From: Betaproteobacteria bacterium
Lineage (GTDB): Bacteria; Pseudomonadota; Gammaproteobacteria; Burkholderiales; Casimicrobiaceae
NCBI GenBank assembly: GCA_016720425.1
Contig: JADKKQ010000014.1
Coordinates: 24,773 to 88,772 of the forward strand
Direction: 5' to 3'
DNA: 64,000 nt
The notes below the pieces were generated by a model. That model searched no databases and was not told the DNA's origin. It saw only the letters and a program-made list of their open reading frames with translations. A program made the position numbers and the translations under genes. Below are positions 1-8,193 of this stretch, piece after piece (positions within the stretch are counted from its first letter, which is position 1; each line of letters starts with the position of its first letter).

Positions 1-1
1 C

Positions 2-520
2 GTGATCTGGATCGCGCCGCCGCATCTGCCGTATGCGCCGGCACTTGCGGCGGCGGGGCTCGATCTCCGCCGGCTGGTCATCGTCCGCCCGGCCGCGACG
101 GCCGATGCCCTGTGGGCGTTCGAGCAGGCGCTGCGCGCCCCCGAATGCGGCGCCGCGTTCCTCTGGCCGCAGGGCGTGCTCGACGACCGCGCCACGCGCC
201 GCCTGCAGGTCGCCGCCCGCGAAGGCGGCAGCTGGGGTGTGCTGTGGCGCCGGCCGGGGCAGCCGGGCATCGCCGGTGCCGCACCGCTGCGCCTGGCGCT
301 GGCCCCGGCAGCGCAACAGCTGGCCGTGCACGTGGTCAAGCGGCGCGGCGGCGAAGTGGCACGACCGGTGCTGCTCGATCTCGACCTTGCGCCGACGCCT
401 TCCGGCCGCAGCGACAAGGACCCGGCGGGCGCGGCGGCCGGCGACCGCGGTCCGCCCGCTGCCGCTCATGCAGGCCCCCGCTGCGCGCCCGGACGCGGGT
501 CTCTTCGCGGCATCCCGTAG
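2..520 (+). CDS. imuA: ImuA, translesion synthesis protein (C-terminal part)
   Basis: The reading frame is already open at the left edge, so this is the 3' part of a gene that starts outside the window. About 172 residues are visible. The piece reads like the second half of a RecA-like fold, with hydrophobic strand segments such as LDLRRLVIV and AAFLWPQG, and a Gly/Ala/Arg-rich tail. ImuA-type proteins belong to the SOS mutasome and work with ImuB and DnaE2 in error-prone lesion bypass in the cytoplasm. The main support is position: imuB starts 20 bp after the stop on the same strand, the usual imuA-imuB order. The N-terminus and any promoter with a LexA box lie outside the window. Confidence 0.8.
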   Translation: MIWIAPPHLPYAPALAAAGLDLRRLVIVRPAATADALWAFEQALRAPECGAAFLWPQGVLDDRATRRLQVAAREGGSWGVLWRRPGQPGIAGAAPLRLALAPAAQQLAVHVVKRRGGEVARPVLLDLDLAPTPSGRSDKDPAGAAAGDRGPPAAAHAGPRCAPGRGSLRGIP

Positions 521-540
521 TCGCCGCCCGCGGTCCGATC

Positions 541-2088
541 ATGCTGTGGGCCTGCCTGCTGCTGCCGCGCCTTGCGCTCGACGTGTTCGCGCGGGCGCAG
601 GCTCCGTCCGCCCAAAGCGCGGCGCGCCCCTTCGCCGTCACGACCGGCGGACATTACCCGCGGATCGTCAGCGCCGACGCCGCGGCCGCCGCGGCCGGCA
701 TCCGTGCCGGGATGCTCGTCTCCGCGGCGCTCGCACTCGCTCCCGCGGTCCTGCTGCGCGACCGCGACCCCGCCGGCGAAGCGCGGGCGCTCGCCGCCGT
801 CGCCACCTGGGCGACGCAGTTCACGCCCGGCGTCAGCCTCGCCCCGCCCGATGCGGTGCTGGTCGACATCGGCGACAGCCTGCGCCTGTTCGGCGGCCTG
901 GATACGCTGCGCACCCGGCTGCAGCAAGGGGCCGCCGCGCTCGGCTACGCGGCCCGGCTGGCCATCGCCCCCACCGCCGTCGCTGCACTGCTCCTCGCCC
1001 GTGCCGGGCACGCCGACACGATGGTGCGGGTCGAGGCGCTGCCGGCGGCACTGGCCCCGTTGCCCCTCGCCTTGACCGACGCCGATCCCGGCATCGTCGC
1101 CACGCTCGCCGCCGCCGGCATCACCACCTTCGGCGCCGCCTCCTCGCTGCCGCGCGCGGGGCTGGCGCGACGCGGCGGTGCGCCGCTGCTGGCGACCCTC
1201 GAGCACGCGCTCGGGGTCCGCGCCGATCCCCGGCCGCGGTTCGTGCCGCCGCAGCGCTATGCAGGACGGCTGGAGCTCCCCGCCCCGGTCGACGCGACGG
1301 AAGCGCTCGCCTTCGCCGTCCAGCGGCTGGTCGTCGAGCTCGCGGGCTGGCTGCTGGGGCGCGGGCTCGGGGTGCTCGAACTCGCGCTGACGCTCGAGCA
1401 CGAGCACCACCTGCGCCGCCACCTCGGCACGCCGGGAAGCCTCGTTCGCTTCGCCCTCGCCGCGCCCGCACGCGAGGTGCCCCACCTGCTCGCCGTGCTG
1501 CGCGAGCGCCTCGCGCGCGTCACGCTGCCGGGGCCGGTCGAAGCCATCGTGCTCGAAAGCACGCTCTGCGCGCCGCTGGCCGGGCGCAATCTCGGCCTGC
1601 TGCCCGGCGATCACGATCGGGCGACGGTGCCGCTCCTCGACCGGCTGCGCGCACGCCTGGGCGAGGATGCCGTGACGCGCATCGCCCCCTGCGCCGAGCA
1701 TCGTCCCGAGCGCGCGTGGACCGGCGCCGGCCTCCGCCCCGCCGCCGGCAACGCGGCAGCGCCCCGCAGCGGAAAAAAATCGGCGCCCCGGCTTCCGCGC
1801 CGCGCAGCCGCCGACACGTCACCCTCGCTGCCGCTGCCTGCCGGGCCGCGACCGCTGTGGCTGCTGGCCGAGCCGGAACCGCTGGGGGCGCGGCTTGCCG
1901 CGCGGCCCTGGGTGCTGCAGGACGGTCCGGAACGGATCGAGTCCGGGTGGTGGGACGGCCGCGACGTGCGGCGCGACTACTTCGTCGCCGAGAGTCCGGC
2001 CGGCGAGCGGGTCTGGATCTACCGCGACGGCCGGCACGGCTTCGGCGAAGGCGACGGCGAGTGGTTCGTGCACGGGCTGTTCGCGTGA
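541..2088 (+). CDS. imuB: ImuB, Y-family DNA polymerase-like mutasome subunit
   Basis: This 515-residue protein belongs to the ImuB branch of the Y-family polymerases. The ATG at 541 opens with MLWACLLLPRLALDV, the usual ImuB beginning. The acidic catalytic residues of active Y polymerases are not present there (LALDVFARAQ), in line with ImuB being a non-catalytic hub that recruits DnaE2 and the beta clamp. Palm, fingers and little-finger regions occupy residues 1-390. The C-terminal segment with RIESGWWDG followed by RRDYFV is characteristic of the family. It lies 20 bp behind imuA and probably shares its transcript. It runs tail-to-tail into the DUF4010 gene, with only 25 bp between. dnaE2, normally the third gene of this operon, is 6.1 kb downstream. 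Confidence 0.92.
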   Translation: MLWACLLLPRLALDVFARAQAPSAQSAARPFAVTTGGHYPRIVSADAAAAAAGIRAGMLVSAALALAPAVLLRDRDPAGEARALAAVATWATQFTPGVSLAPPDAVLVDIGDSLRLFGGLDTLRTRLQQGAAALGYAARLAIAPTAVAALLLARAGHADTMVRVEALPAALAPLPLALTDADPGIVATLAAAGITTFGAASSLPRAGLARRGGAPLLATLEHALGVRADPRPRFVPPQRYAGRLELPAPVDATEALAFAVQRLVVELAGWLLGRGLGVLELALTLEHEHHLRRHLGTPGSLVRFALAAPAREVPHLLAVLRERLARVTLPGPVEAIVLESTLCAPLAGRNLGLLPGDHDRATVPLLDRLRARLGEDAVTRIAPCAEHRPERAWTGAGLRPAAGNAAAPRSGKKSAPRLPRRAAADTSPSLPLPAGPRPLWLLAEPEPLGARLAARPWVLQDGPERIESGWWDGRDVRRDYFVAESPAGERVWIYRDGRHGFGEGDGEWFVHGLFA

Positions 2089-2113
2089 CACCACCCCGCT
2101 CGCCCGACCCCCA

Positions 2114-3454
2114 TCAAAGGACGACCGCGACGTACAGCAGCGACAGCAGCGCCAGGGGCCCCATGCCCAGCGCGGCCAGGTTGGCCGTCTTCCGGGTGCC
2201 GAACACGTAGGCGTAGATCAGCTTCATCAGGTTGTTGCTGGCGCTGGCGATGACGATCGCCTGCAGGATCTGCGCGGTGCCGAGCCCGAGGTCGCCCTGC
2301 AGCACCGAGACGACGAACGGCGTGATGTCCGAGAAGCCGACGACGAACGAGAGCACGCGCAAGCCGGCGTCGTGGAACTTCAGCAGCGTGTACTTCGTGG
2401 CCATGGAGATGACGACGAACAGGAACGCGAACAGGAAGGCCGAATTGAGTTCCAGCGGGTTGTTCCGCAGCGCCGGCTCCTCCGCCACGGCGTCGCCCGC
2501 CTGCCCGGCGCCGACCGGAGCCGACGCCTTCGCACGCTTGCGGTCGCCGACGATCCAGACCGCGTAGCCGGCCGCGAGCGCCGACAGCAGCAGCAACGCC
2601 GGGCCGACCTGCAGCGTCGACTCGACGCGGAAGATGGCCACCAGCACCAGCAGCCGCAGGTACATCATCGAGACCGCCAGCAGGATCGCCGCCGCCGCCT
2701 CCCGGTCGCGCCCCGGCTGGGCGCGCGATCGCTTGGCCAGCACCAGCACCGCCGCGGTGCTGGAGTAGACGCCGCCGATCAGCCCGGTGAGCAGCAGTCC
2801 CTTGCGCGGGAACAGGTAGGTCTGCAGCACGTAGCCGAGGTAGGAGATCGTGGTGGTGATGACCACGGCCAGCCAGATCTGCCGCGGCGTCACCGGCAGC
2901 GCCGACAGTATCGCGCCCGGCAGTCCGCCGACCGGGGGCAGCGTTTCCGGGATCATCGGCAGGATCACCGCGGCGATCGCCAGGAACTTGCAGACGGTGA
3001 CGATCTCGCCGGTCTCGAGCCGATCGGTCAGCCGCCGCACGCGACCCTTGGAGTGGAGGACGAAGAGGATCGAGATGGCGATGAGCACCAGGAACCAGTG
3101 CGGCTGGTGGATCGACACCGGGCCGATCGCATAGGTGAGTTGCGCGATGCTGACCCCGATCAGCCCCGGGCTCTTCTTGTGCCGCACCTTGTCCATGTAG
3201 TAGACCAGCAGGAACATCACCACGGTCACCAGCCCGAGCAGGAACGCCCAGTTCCCGATCTCGGGGAGCGTGTAGAGCATGAAGCCCAGCATGCCGATGA
3301 ACACGAAGGTGCGCACCGTGCCGAAGGTGTCGAACTTGCCCTCGCCCTCGTAATAGTCGCGCAGCCCGATGCCGATCAGAAAACTGATCGCCAGCGTCAG
3401 CAGGAAGGGCTCGACCAGCGGCGGCAGGACGGCGGTTGACAACGGATCGCTCAT
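2114..3454 (-). CDS. MgtC/SapB-DUF4010 family membrane protein
   Basis: This 446-residue polytopic inner-membrane protein has an MgtC/SapB-like N-terminus (about residues 10-140: FLIGIGLRDYYEGEG, then GTVRTFVFIGMLGF) followed by a DUF4010 domain to the C-terminus. At least ten hydrophobic segments are visible. A charged loop near residues 290-330 (DRKRAKASAPVGAGQ) separates two membrane blocks. The ATG at 3454 was chosen because the longer upstream reading has no membrane or signal character and starts with Arg/Ser-rich low-complexity sequence. The molecular function of this two-domain family is unknown. The MgtC part suggests a role linked to Mg2+ or membrane energetics, but that is inference. 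It is the promoter-distal member of four - strand genes between imuB and dnaE2. Confidence 0.85.
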   Translation of the reverse strand: MSDPLSTAVLPPLVEPFLLTLAISFLIGIGLRDYYEGEGKFDTFGTVRTFVFIGMLGFMLYTLPEIGNWAFLLGLVTVVMFLLVYYMDKVRHKKSPGLIGVSIAQLTYAIGPVSIHQPHWFLVLIAISILFVLHSKGRVRRLTDRLETGEIVTVCKFLAIAAVILPMIPETLPPVGGLPGAILSALPVTPRQIWLAVVITTTISYLGYVLQTYLFPRKGLLLTGLIGGVYSSTAAVLVLAKRSRAQPGRDREAAAAILLAVSMMYLRLLVLVAIFRVESTLQVGPALLLLSALAAGYAVWIVGDRKRAKASAPVGAGQAGDAVAEEPALRNNPLELNSAFLFAFLFVVISMATKYTLLKFHDAGLRVLSFVVGFSDITPFVVSVLQGDLGLGTAQILQAIVIASASNNLMKLIYAYVFGTRKTANLAALGMGPLALLSLLYVAVVL

Positions 3455-3707
3455 GGCGTGACTGGACGTGGGCCGGCGGGCATCGGTGGCGTCTCGCGCG
3501 GGTTCGGGACCGGCCCGCGACGCGCTTCGCGACATTCGGGCATTCGACCGTGACCGTGCGCAGTCCACCGTGCCGGCGCGGGTTCGCGACGAAGCCGCCC
3601 GTCGTGCGATTGTCCTCGCTCGGCGCGCGGTCGACCTTGAGGTGGGACAAGATAACGGCGAGCTCGCCCGGCCCCGGCGCCAAGAGCGGCCATCGGCATC
3701 GTCCGCG

Positions 3708-5393
3708 TCAGCGCAGCGCCAGGCGGGCGCGGACCACGCCCGCCTTGTCGTGCCGCAGCGTCAGCGCGACCTCGACGCCGGCGGCGGCGCGCACCACCCA
3801 TTCGACCTTGACCCGGTCGTCGGTCACGTGCGCATCGGGCCAGAACGAAACGCCGGTGTGCTTGTAGGCCTTCCCTTCGAGCTGACCGAGATCCTCGCGC
3901 CGCTTGCCCTGCACCAGCGTGGCGCCGGACGGCAATTCGATCTCGGCGATCGCGCCGCGCACGACCTTGCGCTCCAGCGCGCGCTTGGACACGTAGCTCG
4001 GCAGCCAGCCGGTGTTCTGCGCCACCAGCCGCAGCTTGTACAGGCCGCCGCCCAGGGCTTCCGCCTCCGCGGTCACCAGCTCCAGCCGCGGCGAGGTCAG
4101 CGCCTGCCAGAGCAGCCAGCGCGGAAAGCGCCGCAGTTCGCGTTCGAGCAGCGCGGGCGGCGGGTTCGAGAACGCGTGGAAGCGGTTCCAGCCGCCGATC
4201 TCGATGCGGCCGAGCTGCGGGTGCGCGAACGGCTGCCACGGGACGTGGGCGAGACCGTGCAGCTGGTCGCGACTCCATTGCCACAGCTTGACGTCGTCGT
4301 CGACCGGGTGGTCGCGGAACCAGTCGATGAAGTGGTAGTTCTCGATGCCCGCCTCGCGCATCGGGCTCCAGATCTCGACCACCCAGCTGTAGAGGCCGAG
4401 GTGCTCGTAGATCCAGTCGAAAGTGCCGCCGATCACCTGCTTGGGGTGGTAGCGGAAGTCGTGATAGACCGAGACCGCCGGATAGCCGGTGAGCTCCCGG
4501 CCCTTGTCGCCGGTCCGGCGGTAATGCCACAGGTCCTCGGCGTGCATCTCCTCGTCGGGCAGGTGCTCGAAGGGGCGCAGCAGCACGCCGCTCCAGGTGT
4601 GGAAGGTGGTGCCGCCGCAGACGTTCGGATGCCGGGCGATGAAGTCGACGACCGCGCGCACTTCCGGCTCGGAGGTCGGATACGGACCGGCGCCCAGCTG
4701 CTCGAACTCCTGCCGCCAGCTGGCGGGGAAATTGCGGTTGAGGTCGAGCCCCTCCTTGTTTTTCTTCACCCGCAGCGTGTACCCGTCCCAGCCTTCGAGC
4801 GAGCCCTCGGGCAGCACCCGATAATAGTTGCCGCCGGTTTCGGTCGGCTCGCGCCGGATCATGAGTCCCGGCGCGTCGGGATGTTCCTTCCACAGGCCGT
4901 TGGCGTCGGCGACGCGCATCTGCAGGATGCGCCCGTCGCCGTCGACGTCCTCGACGGTGAGCCCCTCGATTTCCTCGTCGTCGAACGGATAGGGCCGCGT
5001 CGACGAGCGCACCCACTTCGGCCGGTCGGCGAGCGCCCATTCGGCCCCGTCGGGATTGATCCGGGGACAGACGTAGAACGCGCGGGTGTCGAGCGCCCGG
5101 GTGACCTCGGGGTCGTGGCCATAGTGCGTCAGCAGCCACTGGACGAAGTACAGATTCGCCGCCGACGCCGCGACCTCGGTGGCGTGGATGTTGCCGTCGA
5201 CCCAGAACGCGGGCTTGTCGGCGGCCGGTCCGGTCGCCGCGTGGGTGATCGTCAGCAGCCAGATCTCGCGCCCCTCGAAGCTGCGGCCGATCGATTCGAT
5301 CGCGGCGAGATGCGGGTGCTCGCGGACGAGATCGTGCAGCAGTGCGGTGAGCTCGGCGTAGCGGTGGAAGCGATCGAAGGCGATGTCGGGCAT
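3708..5393 (-). CDS. M14-family zinc carboxypeptidase
   Basis: This 561-residue protein has an N-terminal M14 metallocarboxypeptidase domain (residues 1-350). The zinc-binding HxxE is visible in NIHATEVA, the third ligand is probably the His in TTFHTWSG, and the catalytic Glu probably sits in WVVEIWSP. DLNRNFP is a typical substrate-pocket motif. The C-terminal 170 residues look like a beta-rich accessory domain. No signal peptide is seen, so the enzyme is predicted to be cytoplasmic. It would remove C-terminal residues from peptides, but the substrate cannot be read from the sequence. The ATG at 5393 (MPDIAFDRFHRY) was chosen because upstream sequence in this frame is antisense to the next gene. 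It follows the SPINDLY gene by 37 bp on the same strand. Confidence 0.88.
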   Translation of the reverse strand: MPDIAFDRFHRYAELTALLHDLVREHPHLAAIESIGRSFEGREIWLLTITHAATGPAADKPAFWVDGNIHATEVAASAANLYFVQWLLTHYGHDPEVTRALDTRAFYVCPRINPDGAEWALADRPKWVRSSTRPYPFDDEEIEGLTVEDVDGDGRILQMRVADANGLWKEHPDAPGLMIRREPTETGGNYYRVLPEGSLEGWDGYTLRVKKNKEGLDLNRNFPASWRQEFEQLGAGPYPTSEPEVRAVVDFIARHPNVCGGTTFHTWSGVLLRPFEHLPDEEMHAEDLWHYRRTGDKGRELTGYPAVSVYHDFRYHPKQVIGGTFDWIYEHLGLYSWVVEIWSPMREAGIENYHFIDWFRDHPVDDDVKLWQWSRDQLHGLAHVPWQPFAHPQLGRIEIGGWNRFHAFSNPPPALLERELRRFPRWLLWQALTSPRLELVTAEAEALGGGLYKLRLVAQNTGWLPSYVSKRALERKVVRGAIAEIELPSGATLVQGKRREDLGQLEGKAYKHTGVSFWPDAHVTDDRVKVEWVVRAAAGVEVALTLRHDKAGVVRARLALR

Positions 5394-5430
5394 GGGGTCG
5401 GGGGCGTGCGATCCGGGGAACAGGACGATG

Positions 5431-7563
5431 CTACAGCGTCGGCGGCGAGCCGGCGGGCGCTCGCTCGGCGTCGACCCGGAATGGCTGCCGGCGCCCGGAC
5501 CGGCACTGCTCGGCCATGGTCCGGTACGCCGCCTCCAGCGCGCGGACCGTCGCGGCGGTGTCGAACAGCGGACTCGCCCGCCCGGGGCCGGCGAGGTAGG
5601 CGCGCAGTCGCGACCGCTCGGGGTCGTTGCCGGCCAGCGCCACCGCGCGGTCGATGTAGTCGTCGACGTTGCGGGCGACGAGTTCCGGCAGGCCGACCGC
5701 CGCGAGCAGGCTCGCCGCCACCCGGCCGGCGAAGGTCTCGCCGCGCCAGGTGAGCACCGGGCAGCCGGCCCACAGCGCGTCGCTGGCCGTCGTGTGGGCG
5801 CCGTAGGGCCAGGTGTCGAGGAACAGGTCGGCGTGGTGGTAGAGCGCGAGGTATTCCGGATTCGGCCGCGACCGCGCGGCGACCACGCGGTCGGCGGCGA
5901 TGCCGCGCCGCGCCAGCTCGCGGCGCAGGTTGACGATCGCCGGGTCGCGCCCGCCCCGATCGAGCAGCCACAGCACCGAGGCCGGCACTCTGGAGAGTAT
6001 TGTCGAATAACTATCAATGACTTCCGGATTGAACTTAAACGGATTGTGGAACGAACAGAAGACGACGCCGGCCGCGGGCAGGCCGAGTGCGGCACGCGTC
6101 TCGGGCGCCGCCACCGGCCGCTGGCGGTCGTTCGGCTGATAGCAGACGGGCAGCTGGACCAGCGTCTCCGTGTAGTCGGCCGCGTCGGCGAACGGCGTCA
6201 CCACGGGATCGCCGATGAGGTAGTCGACGTAGGACGCACCCATCGTCCCCGGGTAGCCCAGCCACTGCGCCTGGATCGGGGCCGGGCGCTGCGCCAGCAC
6301 TGCCGTCGCGGCACCCTCGGTGTGGCCCTTCAGATCGACCAGCAGGTCGATGCCGTCGGCCCGGATCTGCGCCGCGAGGCGCGTGGCGGGCCAGCCGGCG
6401 GCATCGACGAAGCGGTCGAAACCCGCCCGCAGCCGCGCGCGCAGCGCACTGCCGTCGTCGGGGCCGGTCGAGTACGCGACCACCTCGAACGCCGCCCGGT
6501 CGTGGCCCTCGAACACGCCCGCGGCGAGGAACGCCGTCGCGTGGGCGTGGAAGTCGGCCGACAGATAGCCGATCCGCAGCCGCGGTCCCGCGTGCAGCGC
6601 GCACGCCGGCCCGGGCCGCGGCGGCGCGAGCGCCACGGTCCAATTCTCCGCGCAGCGTCGCTGCTCGGCGCGGGACGACGGGTCGGACAGCAGGCAGAAC
6701 GGCGACAGCAGCGGCAGTCCGCGCAGGACACCGGCGCGAAACTGCGCCCGCAGCGCCTCGAGATCGTGCCAATCCGCCAGCCGCTTGCGGAGGACCAGCA
6801 GCTGCGAAAGCGCGGCGCCATCGTCCGGCGCCGCCTGCCGGACCGCTTCCAGCGCCGCCGCCGCCGCCGCGAGGTCGCCGCGGCGCTCGAGGACCCCGGC
6901 CAGCTGGAAGCGCAGCGGAACGGCGGCCGGCTGCGCGCGCAACGCCGCTTCCAGCGTCGCCCGGGCGGCGTCCGCCTGGCCGGTCGCCTCCTCCAGCTGG
7001 GCCTTGAGTCCCGATGGCGCCATCGCCGCCGGCGCCAGGTCGACGGCGCGGCGCGCGGCGTCCTGCGCCTCCGCCAGCCGGCCGCACGCCTGGCAGGCGA
7101 GCGCCAGGTTGAACCAGCCGCCGGCGTGGCGCGCATCGGCGGCCAGCGCGCGCCTTGCGGCCGCATCGGCGTCTTCGGGCCGTCCGGCATCGAGCAGCCC
7201 GCCGGCCAGGTTGGACCAGGCGCCGGCGTCGCCGGGCGCGCGGCGTGTCGCCTCGGTCAGCGCGGCCACCGCGTCCCCGTGCAGGCCGAGGGCCTGATAG
7301 ACGAGGCCGAGGTTGCTCCAGACCTCGGGCTGCTGCGGTTCCGCCCGCACCGAACGCTGCAGGCGCCGCGCCGCGTCCTCGTGGTGGCCCGCCTGGTGGA
7401 GGATGAGCCCCGAGTAGTGCAGCGCGGCGGCATGCGCCGGCGCGACCGCCAGCACCCGCTCGTAGCCGGCGAGCGCCTCGCGCCAACGACCTTGCCGATG
7501 CAGGCGCAACGCGACGTCGAACGCCGCTGCGATCTGGGCGGGCGCGGGTCCGGGGACGGTCAT
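5431..7563 (-). CDS. TPR protein with SPINDLY-type O-GlcNAc transferase domain
   Basis: This 710-residue protein has seven or eight tetratricopeptide repeats over residues 10-270, with repeated AxxxxPxxAxAxxNLA-like helices. The C-terminal glycosyltransferase region (about 330-690) is of the O-linked GlcNAc transferase/SPINDLY type. Recognisable blocks are GYLSADFHAH, QWLGYPGTMG, CSFHNPFKFNPE and LDTWPYGAHTT, the last being the nucleotide-sugar pocket. Bacterial members are cytoplasmic and may modify protein Ser/Thr residues, but the donor and target here are unknown. The ATG at 7563 (MTVPGPAPAQ) is preferred over an in-frame ATG 22 codons upstream because the extension is not conserved-looking. 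A local AT-rich patch lies inside the catalytic domain near 5997-6056. Confidence 0.88.
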   Translation of the reverse strand: MTVPGPAPAQIAAAFDVALRLHRQGRWREALAGYERVLAVAPAHAAALHYSGLILHQAGHHEDAARRLQRSVRAEPQQPEVWSNLGLVYQALGLHGDAVAALTEATRRAPGDAGAWSNLAGGLLDAGRPEDADAAARRALAADARHAGGWFNLALACQACGRLAEAQDAARRAVDLAPAAMAPSGLKAQLEEATGQADAARATLEAALRAQPAAVPLRFQLAGVLERRGDLAAAAAALEAVRQAAPDDGAALSQLLVLRKRLADWHDLEALRAQFRAGVLRGLPLLSPFCLLSDPSSRAEQRRCAENWTVALAPPRPGPACALHAGPRLRIGYLSADFHAHATAFLAAGVFEGHDRAAFEVVAYSTGPDDGSALRARLRAGFDRFVDAAGWPATRLAAQIRADGIDLLVDLKGHTEGAATAVLAQRPAPIQAQWLGYPGTMGASYVDYLIGDPVVTPFADAADYTETLVQLPVCYQPNDRQRPVAAPETRAALGLPAAGVVFCSFHNPFKFNPEVIDSYSTILSRVPASVLWLLDRGGRDPAIVNLRRELARRGIAADRVVAARSRPNPEYLALYHHADLFLDTWPYGAHTTASDALWAGCPVLTWRGETFAGRVAASLLAAVGLPELVARNVDDYIDRAVALAGNDPERSRLRAYLAGPGRASPLFDTAATVRALEAAYRTMAEQCRSGRRQPFRVDAERAPAGSPPTL

Positions 7564-7663
7564 GGAGTGGAGATGGGACGGGGATCGGCGGTCCGGCCCG
7601 GGCAGGTCGTCGGGCCGGCCCCCGGCCAATGCCCGACCGGGCCCCGGCGGCGAGGGCCGCCGC

Positions 7664-8113
7664 TCAGCGATCGTCGTGCCGGGTGTACTTGTTCGGCAGC
7701 AGGCTCGCGATCGGCACCGGGTGATCGCCCTGCGGTCCCGGCACGATGACGTTGGCGCCGGGGCCGTAGTCGGCGATCAGCTCGCGGCACATCCCGCAGG
7801 GAGCGACCACGTGGCCGTCCTTGTTGACGGCGACGATCGTCTCGATGTCGGTGTCGCCCTCGGCCGCCCCCATGCCGATGGCGATCGCTTCGGCGCAGAC
7901 GTCGATGCGCCCCACGTAGGCGCCGACGTGCACCGAGGTGAACACGCGGCCCGAGCGCGTGCGCAGCGCGCAGCCGACGCTGTGCCACTCGGGCCGGCGC
8001 CGCAGCGCGATGATCCGGCGGGCGGCGTCGACCAGGGCGAGGTCGGCGGCGGCCAGCGATGCCGACCCGGTTTCGGATGCGGCTCCGGCGGCGAGGCTCA
8101 GGGGTGCTTTCAT
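7664..8113 (-). CDS. cdd: Cytidine deaminase family protein
   Basis: This 149-residue protein has the zinc deaminase signature: VCAEAIA with the catalytic Glu, then VAPCGMCREL supplying two Cys ligands. This Cys-type HxE/CxE arrangement matches homotetrameric cytidine deaminases and blasticidin-S deaminase-like enzymes, and the length fits (usually 125-150). The first 20 residues are Ala/Ser-rich and may be a dispensable extension. The likely role is deamination of cytidine or deoxycytidine in pyrimidine salvage. A relaxed substrate range is possible because the family includes many uncharacterised aminohydrolases. It is divergent from dnaE2, and the 80-bp spacer between them holds a LexA-like palindrome that could affect both. 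Confidence 0.8.
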   Translation of the reverse strand: MKAPLSLAAGAASETGSASLAAADLALVDAARRIIALRRRPEWHSVGCALRTRSGRVFTSVHVGAYVGRIDVCAEAIAIGMGAAEGDTDIETIVAVNKDGHVVAPCGMCRELIADYGPGANVIVPGPQGDHPVPIASLLPNKYTRHDDR

Positions 8114-8121
8114 CGGTCGAA

Positions 8122-8141
8122 TACCGTATATTCATGCGGTA
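8122..8141. promoter_or_regulatory. Candidate LexA (SOS) operator between cdd and dnaE2
   Basis: TACCGTATATTCATGCGGTA is an imperfect palindrome with TACCG/CGGTA arms. The inner 16 bases match 11 of 16 positions of the CTGT-(AT)4-ACAG LexA consensus. It lies 53 bp upstream of the dnaE2 start and 9 bp from the cdd start. Control of dnaE2 by LexA is established in many bacteria. Assignment of this site is inference. Confidence 0.45.
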
Positions 8142-8193
8142 TCGGCACCCCCCGGCTTCGGCCCGGGAACCGCCCGCGAACCCTGCATTATCC

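Noticed and set aside
466..1701. Long open frames antisense to imuB and many other genes
   Set aside because: At this GC content, antisense frames are long by chance. Their products are Arg/Pro/Ala/Gly-rich and show no domains.
2019..3683. Alternative 554-residue frame over the DUF4010 gene
   Set aside because: Its composition is low-complexity Arg/Ala/Gly. The true frame shows clear membrane helices and MgtC motifs.
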